Source: Bergeyella cardium
Lineage (GTDB): Bacteria > Bacteroidota > Bacteroidia > Flavobacteriales > Weeksellaceae
Assembly: GCF_003614945.1 (NCBI RefSeq)
Contig: NZ_QYCZ01000002.1
Span: 1-64,000 of the forward strand
Length of the DNA: 64,000 nt
Direction: 5' to 3'
Shown: piece after piece, positions 26,308 through 34,404 of the stretch
Numbering within the stretch: position 1 is the stretch's first letter
How the letters are laid out: the number at the start of each line of letters is the position of its first letter
The notes under the pieces: generated by a model
What the model was told of the DNA's origin: nothing
What the model saw: only the letters and a program-made list of their open reading frames with translations
Database searches by the model: none
Made by a program: the position numbers and the translations under genes

Positions 26308-26385
26308 TGGTGGGTTCTAAGGGATTCGAACCCCTGACCCTCTGGGTGTAAACCAGATGCTCTGAACCAGCTGAGCTAAGAACCC
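26308..26385 (-). tRNA. tRNA-Val (UAC), CCA encoded
   Basis: A full cloverleaf can be drawn: acceptor stem GGGTTCT / AGAACCC, anticodon loop TTTACAC with anticodon TAC, T-loop TTCGAAT. The 3' CCA is encoded (26308-26310). It is the second of a tandem pair and differs from its neighbour mainly in the acceptor stem. Confidence 0.95.
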
Positions 26386-26393
26386 TTGCTCGG

Positions 26394-26468
26394 TGGGCGG
26401 TGAGGGATTCGAACCCCCGACCCTCTGGGTGTAAACCAGATGCTCTGAACCAACTGAGCTAACCGCCC
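26394..26468 (-). tRNA. tRNA-Val (UAC), CCA not encoded
   Basis: Acceptor stem GGGCGGT / ACCGCCC, same anticodon arm and loop (TAC) as the next gene. The bases after the discriminator read CCG, so CCA must be added or completed by the CCA enzyme. It lies 32 bp after folC and 8 bp before the next tRNA gene. Confidence 0.95.
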
Positions 26469-26500
26469 TCTCGTTTTGAGTGGTGCAAATATACAGTTTT

Positions 26501-27742
26501 TTATTTACCCTCCAAATTTTCTTTTAAAAAATCTCCAACCACAAAATTACTCCCTCCTATAAAGATCATTTCGTCTTTTTTGCAGGATTTTAATGCAGCT
26601 GTATATCCATCATTTACAGCATCGAATAGGTGATAAGAGATTTGCTGAGCCTTCAATAAATCTTCGTATTCTTTTGGATTTCTCCCCCGCTCTACCGATG
26701 GTTTCACGAAATAATAACACGCATTTTTCGGGAGAATGGAGAGGACTTTATCTATTTTCTTATCATTTACAAAGCCTAAAATGATGTGCTTAAAGACAGG
26801 CATTGAACAAAGCTGGGAAAAAACCTCCTCTAATCCCGCTTGGTTATGCCCCGTATCACAAATGGTGAGTGGCGCACGAGAGAACTTATACCAGCGACCG
26901 ATAAAACCTGTATTCTTCTGTACATTCATTAGCCCAGCAGCGATATCCTCTTCGGTGATGATGATGCCCAAATCCTTTAAAACATCGATAAGAGACAAGA
27001 CTACACGGATATTTTTCTGCTGATACCTTCCCTTTAAATCGGTGGTAAAAGGAGAATCCCGCTCTGTAGCATCAATGAATGGGCTTCTGTTTTCATCTGC
27101 TATTTTTCTGATGATTTCCTTTACAATGGCATCATCACTGCCGCAAACGATAGGAATATCGGGCTTTATAATTCCTGCTTTCTCTTGTGCTATTTGCTCC
27201 AGAGTCTCGCCCAAGATATCCTGATGGTCAAGGGATATATTGGTAATAGCGGAGAGCATCGGGAGGATGATATTAGTAGAATCCAGACGACCACCAAGCC
27301 CCACTTCTATAATGGCAAAATCTACCTGATTCTTGTAGAAATAATCAAACGCCATAATAGTAGTATATTCAAAAAAAGAGGGCTTAATGTCTTCTGGAAG
27401 ACATTTTAACTTTTGTATAAAATCAAATACAAAATCCTTATCACAGTTTTTACCATTAATTTTTATCCGCTCTGTAAAATCAATGAGATGAGGGGAAGTA
27501 AATAAGCCCACTTTATAGCCCGACTGCTGCAAGACGGAGGCGAGCATATTACTGGTAGAGCCTTTACCATTGGTACCCCCTATGTGGATGGTCTTTATCT
27601 TTTCTTGTGGATTTCCAAAGAAATCGCAGAGCCTACGAATGTTTTCCAAGCCTGGTTTATATGCTTTTTTACCATTAATTTGATAATTGGGTGCTTGCAC
27701 AAAGAGCCAGTCTATTGCCTCCTGATAGTCTTTTTCGTTCAT
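26501..27742 (-). CDS. folC: Dihydrofolate synthase / folylpolyglutamate synthase
   Basis: Mur-ligase-type ATPase of 413 residues that adds glutamate to dihydropteroate and to folates. It has the P-loop HIGGTNGKGSTSNML near 50-63, LFTSPHLIDFTERI, and IEVGLGGRLDSTN with the Mg-binding residues. I use the ATG at 27742 (MNEKDYQEAIDWLF). The upstream hydrophobic stretch to 27808 is rejected because a TAnnTTTG box lies inside it. The two tRNA-Val genes follow at 32 bp, with no terminator between. Confidence 0.95.
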   Translation of the reverse strand: MNEKDYQEAIDWLFVQAPNYQINGKKAYKPGLENIRRLCDFFGNPQEKIKTIHIGGTNGKGSTSNMLASVLQQSGYKVGLFTSPHLIDFTERIKINGKNCDKDFVFDFIQKLKCLPEDIKPSFFEYTTIMAFDYFYKNQVDFAIIEVGLGGRLDSTNIILPMLSAITNISLDHQDILGETLEQIAQEKAGIIKPDIPIVCGSDDAIVKEIIRKIADENRSPFIDATERDSPFTTDLKGRYQQKNIRVVLSLIDVLKDLGIIITEEDIAAGLMNVQKNTGFIGRWYKFSRAPLTICDTGHNQAGLEEVFSQLCSMPVFKHIILGFVNDKKIDKVLSILPKNACYYFVKPSVERGRNPKEYEDLLKAQQISYHLFDAVNDGYTAALKSCKKDEMIFIGGSNFVVGDFLKENLEGK

Positions 27743-27755
27743 AGAAAGATTTTGC

Positions 27756-27763
27756 CAAAGATA
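27756..27763 (-). promoter_or_regulatory. TAnnTTTG promoter box of folC-tRNA-Val
   Basis: TATCTTTG on the minus strand, 13 bp before the folC ATG. Confidence 0.6.
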
Positions 27764-27875
27764 CACATTTGGCAGCCAGCCTGCGAAACATAAAAACAAA
27801 GGAATCATTCAGTGCGAACAATTCCTTTACAAATAAATATTGGTTGTAAAAAAGTATTATCTATGAAAATATCTT

Positions 27876-28268
27876 CTATTTTAATTGGTATTTATTGATA
27901 AAATCGGTATAACTTACAAGGGCAACCTTTATCTCTGTCTGATATTCTTGTTCTGTAATTTCTTTATTTTTAAAGAGCTTTATAATATAGGCAATCATCT
28001 TTTTCATCATTTCTTCTGCCTGCTCTATACAATTCATCCTCTCATAAATATGAATAATATTCTTAAATGAAGAAACCAGCAGACTCATAAAAGACACCTT
28101 TATACTCCTGCACGCATAAGTATGCAAATTCAGAACCTCAGCACGGTACAAGGCTTCCTTATAAAATTCCAAGGCTTCTTTATAGTTTCCTGATTTCATC
28201 AGTTTATCCCCAGATTTTGTTTTCAGTTCCCAAGCCTCTTTGATGTGCAAAATGCAAGAACTACTCAT
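27876..28268 (-). CDS. Small helical (TPR-like) protein, function unknown
   Basis: A 130-residue, predicted all-helical protein without signal peptide or membrane segment. Residues about 20-45 (GDKLMKSGNYKEALEFYKEA) fit a single tetratricopeptide repeat. The following helices (NIIHIYERMNCIEQAEEMMK) could form a second degenerate one. I recognise no named family. It has its own promoter box about 50 bp upstream and lies downstream of mreBCD behind that operon's terminator, so a cell-shape role is not implied. Confidence 0.7.
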   Translation of the reverse strand: MSSSCILHIKEAWELKTKSGDKLMKSGNYKEALEFYKEALYRAEVLNLHTYACRSIKVSFMSLLVSSFKNIIHIYERMNCIEQAEEMMKKMIAYIIKLFKNKEITEQEYQTEIKVALVSYTDFINKYQLK

Positions 28269-28320
28269 CTATTAAAGATTTTAGTGATTAATAAAGCGTT
28301 TTCAGCATTAATTGACCTTG

Positions 28321-28328
28321 CAAATATA
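28321..28328 (-). promoter_or_regulatory. TAnnTTTG promoter box of the TPR-like gene
   Basis: TATATTTG on the minus strand, 53 bp before the ATG at 28268. Confidence 0.5.
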
Positions 28329-28402
28329 AAAAGTTAGATTAAACTAACAAATTTTATGAGAAATTTTAACAATTGGACAAAAACTTCTCTTATGACAAAA
28401 TA

Positions 28403-28428
28403 AAAAAGGGCTATAAAAAGCCCTTTAA
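28403..28428 (-). terminator. Terminator of mreBCD
   Basis: AAAGGGCT / AGCCCTTT (28405-28412, 28419-28426), with TTTTTTA following on the minus strand. Confidence 0.8.
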
Positions 28429-28434
28429 GAAGAT

Positions 28435-28941
28435 TTATACTTTTTCTTTTATTCTAAATGCAATGGCATAAACCAGTATAAAAAAGAAAGAGATAATACT
28501 TGTAATACATACATTAATAAGTATATCTACCGCTCTTGAAAGTTTAAAATACTCGAGGAACTGCACAATAAACTGATGCAGAAAAACACTCATCAATATA
28601 AAAAAGATGAATTGCGACCACTGTATAGACTGGAAAGAGAAGAAATCAGTATCCGAATCTGTAGAAGTACGGAAAATAATCGTTCTAAAATAGGCGATAA
28701 GAGTAGTTGCAAAGGCATTTACTCCCCAAGTGCCAATATTGGCATCTATTACAAATCCCAAAAGAAAACTGAGCAAAAGAAAGATATATTTATTTCTAAA
28801 AAAAGGATAAAACATAACAAACATAGGATACATTACAGGAGTATACTCTCCGAGAATATTAACTCTGCTCAGTACCACTACCTGAAAAACAGCAAGCACA
28901 GAAATGAAAATTATATCTGAAAAAATATTTCTGGTTATCAT
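28435..28941 (-). CDS. mreD: Rod shape-determining protein MreD
   Basis: Inner-membrane component of the elongasome, 168 residues with five to six hydrophobic helices. Sequence conservation in MreD is low and the call rests on topology, the FLLGFVIDANIGTWGVNAFATT segment and its place 6 bp after mreC. The genes for PBP2 and RodA, which often follow in Bacteroidota, are absent here. The operon ends at a terminator. Confidence 0.9.
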   Translation of the reverse strand: MITRNIFSDIIFISVLAVFQVVVLSRVNILGEYTPVMYPMFVMFYPFFRNKYIFLLLSFLLGFVIDANIGTWGVNAFATTLIAYFRTIIFRTSTDSDTDFFSFQSIQWSQFIFFILMSVFLHQFIVQFLEYFKLSRAVDILINVCITSIISFFFILVYAIAFRIKEKV

Positions 28942-28947
28942 ATCCTT

Positions 28948-29796
28948 TTATTCTGCTTTTTGGTGTTTCATTAAACTATCCTGTATAGGCTTCATCTCCT
29001 CTCTTTTCAGGTTTTTTACTATAAATACCTTGCTGAGTTTTCCTATTTTCTCGCTTAGCTCCACCGAAATATCCCAAAATCCAGTTTTATTATCTACTTC
29101 AAAACCCGCAACGGTTCCAATCATTTTTCCTTGTGGAAATATTGCCGATTTACCATCGGTTACTACGGTATCTCCAACTTTTAAGGATACATACTTAGGG
29201 ATATCAGCAAGGTGCATCAGCCGAGAGTCTTCCCCATTCCAAGTGAGCGTGCCGAAATATCCTGAGTTTTTCAGTGAAGCATTGATTTTTATCTTATCTA
29301 CACTTAAAACCGACTGAGCAAGGGAATAATGAGCCGTTGTATTCACCACAATACCCACAACTCCATTAGGAGAAATCACGCCCATATCATCTTCCACCCC
29401 ATCTTTACTCCCTCGGTTGATGGTAAAATAATTATTTTTCCTATTGATACTGTTATTAATAACATCTCCATCTATAATGGTAAACATCTGCTTCCCCTGA
29501 GTGGAGTCTGCTATTACTCGTGGTTTTGATGAAGATGAGTATTCCCTTCCATAGAGCTGCTCCATCAGTTCTTTATTCTGTTTTATGAGCTCTTCATTGG
29601 CTTGTTTGAGTTTTAGATAAGACGCTCCCTCATCTATATACCCAGCTATCCAAGCATTAAAAGCCGCGGACTGAGCAGCAATCCACGACCTTTGCATTGT
29701 ATTCATACAAAACATCAAACTAAGGGAGATGATTTGCAGAAACAGAAAGAATAAAAACAGGCTGTTCTTTGAAAAGAACCTTAGTAATATGCCCAT
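28948..29796 (-). CDS. mreC: Rod shape-determining protein MreC
   Basis: Bitopic periplasmic protein of 282 residues that links MreB to the cell-wall synthases. One N-terminal membrane helix (about 12-32) is followed by a coiled coil around 60-85 and two beta domains with NRGSKDGVEDDMGVIS and LMHLADIPKYVSLKVGDTVVTDG, both typical of MreC. It ends in a short charged tail. It lies between mreB and mreD. Confidence 0.95.
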   Translation of the reverse strand: MGILLRFFSKNSLFLFFLFLQIISLSLMFCMNTMQRSWIAAQSAAFNAWIAGYIDEGASYLKLKQANEELIKQNKELMEQLYGREYSSSSKPRVIADSTQGKQMFTIIDGDVINNSINRKNNYFTINRGSKDGVEDDMGVISPNGVVGIVVNTTAHYSLAQSVLSVDKIKINASLKNSGYFGTLTWNGEDSRLMHLADIPKYVSLKVGDTVVTDGKSAIFPQGKMIGTVAGFEVDNKTGFWDISVELSEKIGKLSKVFIVKNLKREEMKPIQDSLMKHQKAE

Positions 29797-29819
29797 AAAA
29801 TTCTATACTGAAATTTTGT

Positions 29820-30845
29820 TTAACCTATAAGGAAATTAAATTTATCCATATTCTTAAGAGCAATGCCTGTACCCCTTACTACGGCTCTTAGAGGGTCTTC
29901 TGCTACAAATACTGGCAGTCCTGTTTTCTTATGAAGCCTATCTGCCAAGCCTCTGAGCAAAGCCCCTCCTCCTGCAAGGTAGATTCCTGTTTTCCAAATA
30001 TCTGCTGCCAATTCTGGTGGGGTCATAGAGAGGGTTTCCATCACAGCATCTTCTATTCTTATAATGGATTTATCCAGAGCTCTTGCAATTTCTCTGTAAT
30101 TAATCATTATTTCTTTTGGCTTGCCTGTAATAAGGTCTCGTCCTTGCACACTGATATCTTCTAATTCTACATCCAAATCTTCGGTAGCCGAGCCTGCTTC
30201 TATCTTAATCCTCTCCGCAGTTTTCTCACCGATATAGAGATTATGATGAGTTCTTAGATAGTATGCAATATCGTTATTGAATACATCTCCTGCGATTTTG
30301 ACAGACTTATCACACACAATACCACCGAGGGAGACCACTGCAATCTCGGTAGTACCACCACCTATATCTACAATCATATTCCCTTCCGGTTTCTGTACAT
30401 CTATCCCCACACCTATTGCTGCCGCCATAGGCTCGTAGATAAGGCGTACCTCTTTAGCATTTACCTTTTGAGCAGAATCTTTCACCGCTCTTTTTTCTAC
30501 TTCTGTAATGCCTGATGGTATACAAATTACAATTTTAAGTGCAGGCTGAAAGAGCTTACCTTTCACAGCTGGAATTTGCTTTATAAACTCACGAATCATA
30601 TGCTCAGATGCCTGAAAATCTGCGATAACTCCATCTTTCAGTGGTCTAATAGTTTTTATATCCTCGTGGGTTTTCCCCTGCATATGTTTTGCTGGCTCTC
30701 CCACAGCTATTGGTTTACCTGTATTACGGTCAATAGCCACTATGGAAGGTTGGTCTATAACGATTTTATTATTGTGGATAATCAGTGTGTTTGCTGTTCC
30801 TAAGTCTATTGCAATTTCTTGCGTAAATACATCAAATAACCCCAT
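29820..30845 (-). CDS. mreB: Rod shape-determining protein MreB
   Basis: Actin-like ATPase of 341 residues that forms filaments under the inner membrane and directs lateral cell-wall synthesis. It has IDLGTANTLI (phosphate 1), IVDIGGGTTEIAVVSLGG (phosphate 2) and ILAGGGALLRGL-like adenosine motifs. It is first of mreBCD, behind a TATCTTTG box. The organism is therefore expected to be rod-shaped. Confidence 0.98.
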   Translation of the reverse strand: MGLFDVFTQEIAIDLGTANTLIIHNNKIVIDQPSIVAIDRNTGKPIAVGEPAKHMQGKTHEDIKTIRPLKDGVIADFQASEHMIREFIKQIPAVKGKLFQPALKIVICIPSGITEVEKRAVKDSAQKVNAKEVRLIYEPMAAAIGVGIDVQKPEGNMIVDIGGGTTEIAVVSLGGIVCDKSVKIAGDVFNNDIAYYLRTHHNLYIGEKTAERIKIEAGSATEDLDVELEDISVQGRDLITGKPKEIMINYREIARALDKSIIRIEDAVMETLSMTPPELAADIWKTGIYLAGGGALLRGLADRLHKKTGLPVFVAEDPLRAVVRGTGIALKNMDKFNFLIG

Positions 30846-30872
30846 TTCTCTTTTCTAATTTTTTTAAGATGA

Positions 30873-30880
30873 CAAAGATA
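30873..30880 (-). promoter_or_regulatory. TAnnTTTG promoter box of mreBCD
   Basis: TATCTTTG on the minus strand, 28 bp before the mreB ATG. Confidence 0.6.
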
Positions 30881-31090
30881 TAAATTTAAGTGCATTTTAG
30901 ATATTAGAGCCTACAAAAAATTTGGTTAAATTTTTATTAAACCTACACTAAATGCTATTGAAAATAACTTTTGTTTCTAATAACTATCAAAACTTTGTTT
31001 TATTGTTAATCTACATCAGTTTTGATTTTTAAAAAGATTAAAACGCGATGAATCAGACCAAGCCTTTATTTTAAGCAAATATTTCCTGTT

Positions 31091-31627
31091 TTATTTAATA
31101 AAAGTCCCACCCGTCAGGGTATACCAGCTGGCGTATTTTATGTAGCTATCAGCAATGCGGTGGATTTCGTTTTCGAGGAGCTCAGCATTGATGTCTTTTA
31201 TTTTTTTTGCGGGTATCCCGCCCCATACTTCGCCTGATTTTATGTGGGTACCTTTGGTAACTACGGAGCCTGCACCTACGATGGATTTCTCTTCTATAAT
31301 GCAGTCATCCATCACGATTGCCCCCATTCCGATGAGGACATTGTCTTTTATTGTACAGCCGTGTACTATGGCATTATGCCCGATGGATACATTATTCCCA
31401 ATGCTTAGTGGAGACTTCTGATAGGTGCAGTGGAGCATTACATTATCCTGAATATTTACTTTGCTCCCGATTTTGATGGAATGTACATCGCCACGGATAA
31501 CGGCATTAAACCACACGCTACAGTTTTCTCCCATTTGTACATCACCAATTACGGTTGCCGTCTCTGCGAGGTAAGTCCCTTTGCCTATCACAGGGCTTTT
31601 GCCTAAAACATCTTTTATAAGTGCCAT
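31091..31627 (-). CDS. Gamma-carbonic-anhydrase-like hexapeptide protein
   Basis: Left-handed beta-helix protein of 178 residues (YrdA/PaaY type), trimeric in known members. The zinc-ligand histidines expected for gamma carbonic anhydrases are all present: His66 in MLHC, His84 and His89 in GHNAIVHG. Many homologues nevertheless lack measurable activity, so I keep the broad name. It stands alone, with about 245 bp of gene-free AT-rich DNA between it and the mreB start. No clear promoter box. Confidence 0.9.
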   Translation of the reverse strand: MALIKDVLGKSPVIGKGTYLAETATVIGDVQMGENCSVWFNAVIRGDVHSIKIGSKVNIQDNVMLHCTYQKSPLSIGNNVSIGHNAIVHGCTIKDNVLIGMGAIVMDDCIIEEKSIVGAGSVVTKGTHIKSGEVWGGIPAKKIKDINAELLENEIHRIADSYIKYASWYTLTGGTFIK

Positions 31628-31748
31628 ATTTTACAGGTATTTTGAATTTGTTAGATAAATGATTTATCAAGGCTTAAAATCTACCGAACCTAAAATCTAA
31701 ATTGATAAAGTCTTATGATTCCTTAGCATAAATCTAATAAGTAATCCT

Positions 31749-31756
31749 TATTTTTG
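31749..31756 (+). promoter_or_regulatory. TAnnTTTG promoter box of nfu-hemH
   Basis: TATTTTTG, 21 bp before the ATG at 31778. Confidence 0.6.
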
Positions 31757-31777
31757 CCCCTCAAAATTAATAATAAA

Positions 31778-32659
31778 ATGCTGAATGTACATATAGAACC
31801 TACGGAAAATGCGAATGTAACAAAGTTCGTGGTAGATTATACCCTTATCCCCGGTGGTTTGGAACTGCACAGAGATTCCGACATATCAGAAATACCGCTC
31901 GCACAAGAGCTTTTTAAATATCCTTTTATCTCATCAATATTCATCACTGCTAATTTTATTGCAGTAGAGAAAGCCGATAGCGTAGATTGGGAGAGCGTAG
32001 CCGAAAGCCTGAGAGAAGTAATACAAGACGAGCTGCTCGCAAACCCAAGAATCTACCGACAAACGAAGAGAAAGGAGCTGTTCCCAATCTATGCAGAGAT
32101 GACACCCAACCCCAATGTAATGAAATTCGTCTCTCCTAAGCTCATCCTCGATGGGTTTATAGAAGTAAAAGTAGAGAACCGCACGCCAGATGTACCCCTT
32201 GCCGAAGCCATCTATAATGAGTTTGATTTCGTTACTCAAGTTTTCGTTTCCGATAATTTTGTGGCAGTTACCCGAAACAGCAGCGTAGAGTGGCACGAAG
32301 TGATGAATGCCGTACGAAGCGTCATCGCAGAATACTTGCAAGACGGTGGTAAAGTAACCCATATTGAACCTCAAAAGCACGAAAGCCCAGTAGAGAAAAT
32401 CATCGAGAGAGACTATACCGAAAAGGAACAGCAAATCGCAGATGTACTCGCTCAGTATGTGGCTCCAGCAGTGGAAAACGACGGAGGGAAAATCTCCCTT
32501 ATAGATTACGATGAAGAAAATAAAGTAGCTAAAATGCTCCTACAAGGTGCTTGCTCGGGCTGCCCAAGTTCGAGAATTACCCTGAAAAATGGGATAGAAA
32601 ACATTTTGAAACAATTCCTACCAGACTTAGTAGAAGTAGTAGAAGCCGTAAACGGATAA
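31778..32659 (+). CDS. NifU-like Fe-S carrier with two N-terminal Nfu domains
   Basis: A 293-residue iron-sulfur carrier. Two tandem scaffold Nfu/NifU N-terminal domains can be seen: residues about 1-85 with IEPTENANVTKFVVDYTL, and about 95-185 with EMTPNPNVMKFVSPKLIL. A C-terminal NifU domain follows with the cluster cysteines Cys259 and Cys262 (ACSGCPSS). Such proteins pass a 4Fe-4S cluster to apo-proteins. The duplicated N-terminal domain is the flavobacterial form. It starts 21 bp after a promoter box and leads into hemH. Confidence 0.92.
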   Translation: MLNVHIEPTENANVTKFVVDYTLIPGGLELHRDSDISEIPLAQELFKYPFISSIFITANFIAVEKADSVDWESVAESLREVIQDELLANPRIYRQTKRKELFPIYAEMTPNPNVMKFVSPKLILDGFIEVKVENRTPDVPLAEAIYNEFDFVTQVFVSDNFVAVTRNSSVEWHEVMNAVRSVIAEYLQDGGKVTHIEPQKHESPVEKIIERDYTEKEQQIADVLAQYVAPAVENDGGKISLIDYDEENKVAKMLLQGACSGCPSSRITLKNGIENILKQFLPDLVEVVEAVNG

Positions 32660-32703
32660 TAAAATTAATAACCAATACATTACCGACAGGTTTAAATAAA
32701 ATA

Positions 32704-33735
32704 ATGAGAAGAGGTATTCTACTGGTAAATTTAGGCTCCCCAAAATCTACTTCGATAGAAGATGTAAAGGAGTATCTGGACGAATTTCTGATGGATGAAA
32801 GAGTCATAGATTACAGATGGTTCTTTCGTTATCTTTTGGTTCGTGGGATTATCTTAAAGACCCGTCCTGCAAAATCCGCAGAGGCATACAAAACCATCTG
32901 GACAAGCGAAGGCTCTCCACTTATCGTCTATACCGAAAAAATAAAAACCAAACTTCAGCAAAAGGTAGATATGCCCGTAGAAATAGGGATGAGATATGCC
33001 GAGCCCAGCATAGAAACAGGGCTTAGAAAACTCGCCGAGCAAGGTGTAACCGAAGTTATCCTCTTCCCCCTCTATCCACAGTATGCTATGAGTACTACAG
33101 AGACCGTTATTGCTAAAGCCGAGGAAGTAAGAAAATTAAAATTCCCTAATCTCAGTATTAAATATGTCGGTTCTTTCTATCAACAGGAGCTCTATTTAGA
33201 CTGCCTTGCACAGAGCATTAAAGAAAAACTCCCCGAAGATTTTGATACCCTCCTCTTCTCCTACCACGGCGTTCCAGAGCGGCACCTTCCAAAAGTTGAT
33301 AAAAAAATAACCTCGCTTATTCCCAACTGGGGTGAAGACCAAGGCAAACCTCTGTATGAAATTGATTACAAACAACAATGTCTTAACACTACCGCAGCCA
33401 TTGCTTCTCGTCTCAATTTAGATGGAAAGGCTCAGACCAGCTTCCAATCCCGCCTTGGAAAAGATAAATGGATAGAGCCCTATACCGATGCTACCCTTCA
33501 AAACCTCCCCAAGCAGGGTAAAAAGAAATTGGTTATTTGCTGCCCTGCATTTGTCTCCGACTGCCTTGAAACCCTCGAAGAAATCTCAGTAGAAGCCCGC
33601 TCAATCTTTCTAAATGCAGGAGGAGAAACCTTTCACTACATCCCCTGCCTCAATGATGAAGACCGCTGGATAGATGTTATTAAAGCCTTAGTAAGTGAAT
33701 CCACTGAAGTAGGAAACCATCAGGAATTATTTTAG
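32704..33735 (+). CDS. hemH: Ferrochelatase
   Basis: Inserts Fe2+ into protoporphyrin IX, the last step of the protoporphyrin-dependent heme route. At 343 residues it has GILLVNLGSPKS at the N-terminus, LLFSYHGVPERHL with the active-site histidine near the middle, and CPAFVSDCLETLEEI towards the end. The frame extends upstream into nfu, but the ATG at 32704 gives the family's standard start. It lies 44 bp after nfu in the same direction, so both are probably one transcript. Confidence 0.96.
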   Translation: MRRGILLVNLGSPKSTSIEDVKEYLDEFLMDERVIDYRWFFRYLLVRGIILKTRPAKSAEAYKTIWTSEGSPLIVYTEKIKTKLQQKVDMPVEIGMRYAEPSIETGLRKLAEQGVTEVILFPLYPQYAMSTTETVIAKAEEVRKLKFPNLSIKYVGSFYQQELYLDCLAQSIKEKLPEDFDTLLFSYHGVPERHLPKVDKKITSLIPNWGEDQGKPLYEIDYKQQCLNTTAAIASRLNLDGKAQTSFQSRLGKDKWIEPYTDATLQNLPKQGKKKLVICCPAFVSDCLETLEEISVEARSIFLNAGGETFHYIPCLNDEDRWIDVIKALVSESTEVGNHQELF

Positions 33736-33803
33736 TAGATTTTGAAAAGGGATTTATTGGGTGAGGGAAGAAAAATTTAAAATTTTTTCTTCTTACAGTT
33801 TAT

Positions 33804-34214
33804 TTAATCATTCAATCTACGATAACAATTTTGATTAGGTAAGTCTACCCCAAAATATCCGACACAAAATTCAAATACACCAACCTTCTTCCAAATATAA
33901 CCTAAGCCATTACTTTCCGTATCCTGCAAAAGTTCAGGATACATAACCAGGTCTCTATCCAGATTGAGAAAGTATGGAGATTTAAACTCTATTACATCTT
34001 CCCTTACACTCCACTCTCCCCTTATTTCAATTACACGCTCTTTACTTTTATTATAAACCGTTCTGTAATATTTGTTATTCTTTTTTAGGTGTATGGTATC
34101 AAATGTATTCCTATAGTTTACAGGTGTATAAACTCCTATTAAGTCCTTTTCTGAGTAGCTTCTACACGAAATAAATAATAAAATCATCAGACAAAATACT
34201 ATTACTCTCTTCAT
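33804..34214 (-). CDS. Small lipoprotein, function unknown
   Basis: A 136-residue lipoprotein: signal MKRVIVFCLMILLFISC with Cys17. It is then a mostly beta-predicted domain with DLIGVYTPVNYRNTFDTIHL, a repeated strand pattern and three cysteines in the last third (FCVGYF, NQNCYRR). The pattern 'GxY...F..tI.L...n.Y.rt' resembles small lipocalin-like beta-barrel lipoproteins of this phylum, but I cannot assign a family. Stands alone between hemH and lepA. Confidence 0.7.
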   Translation of the reverse strand: MKRVIVFCLMILLFISCRSYSEKDLIGVYTPVNYRNTFDTIHLKKNNKYYRTVYNKSKERVIEIRGEWSVREDVIEFKSPYFLNLDRDLVMYPELLQDTESNGLGYIWKKVGVFEFCVGYFGVDLPNQNCYRRLND

Positions 34215-34363
34215 ATCATCAGTATTTCAAAACATTAATATAGTTTTAATACACCTCTAACTGCTAAACAACCATCATAAATACTATTAATAAAATCAGT
34301 GGTTGCCATAAGTTAATCGCTATAAATGATATATGCTTCTCATTTTTTAATTCTTAATCTAAT

Positions 34364-34392
34364 ATAAATCCACAGAAAAACTGTGGATTTTA
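34364..34392 (-). terminator. Terminator of lepA
   Basis: A 10-bp perfect stem, AAATCCACAG / CTGTGGATTT, with a 5-nt loop, 15 bp past the stop. The T tail is weak. Confidence 0.65.
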
Positions 34393-34404
34393 TTGCTGAA
34401 AAAT

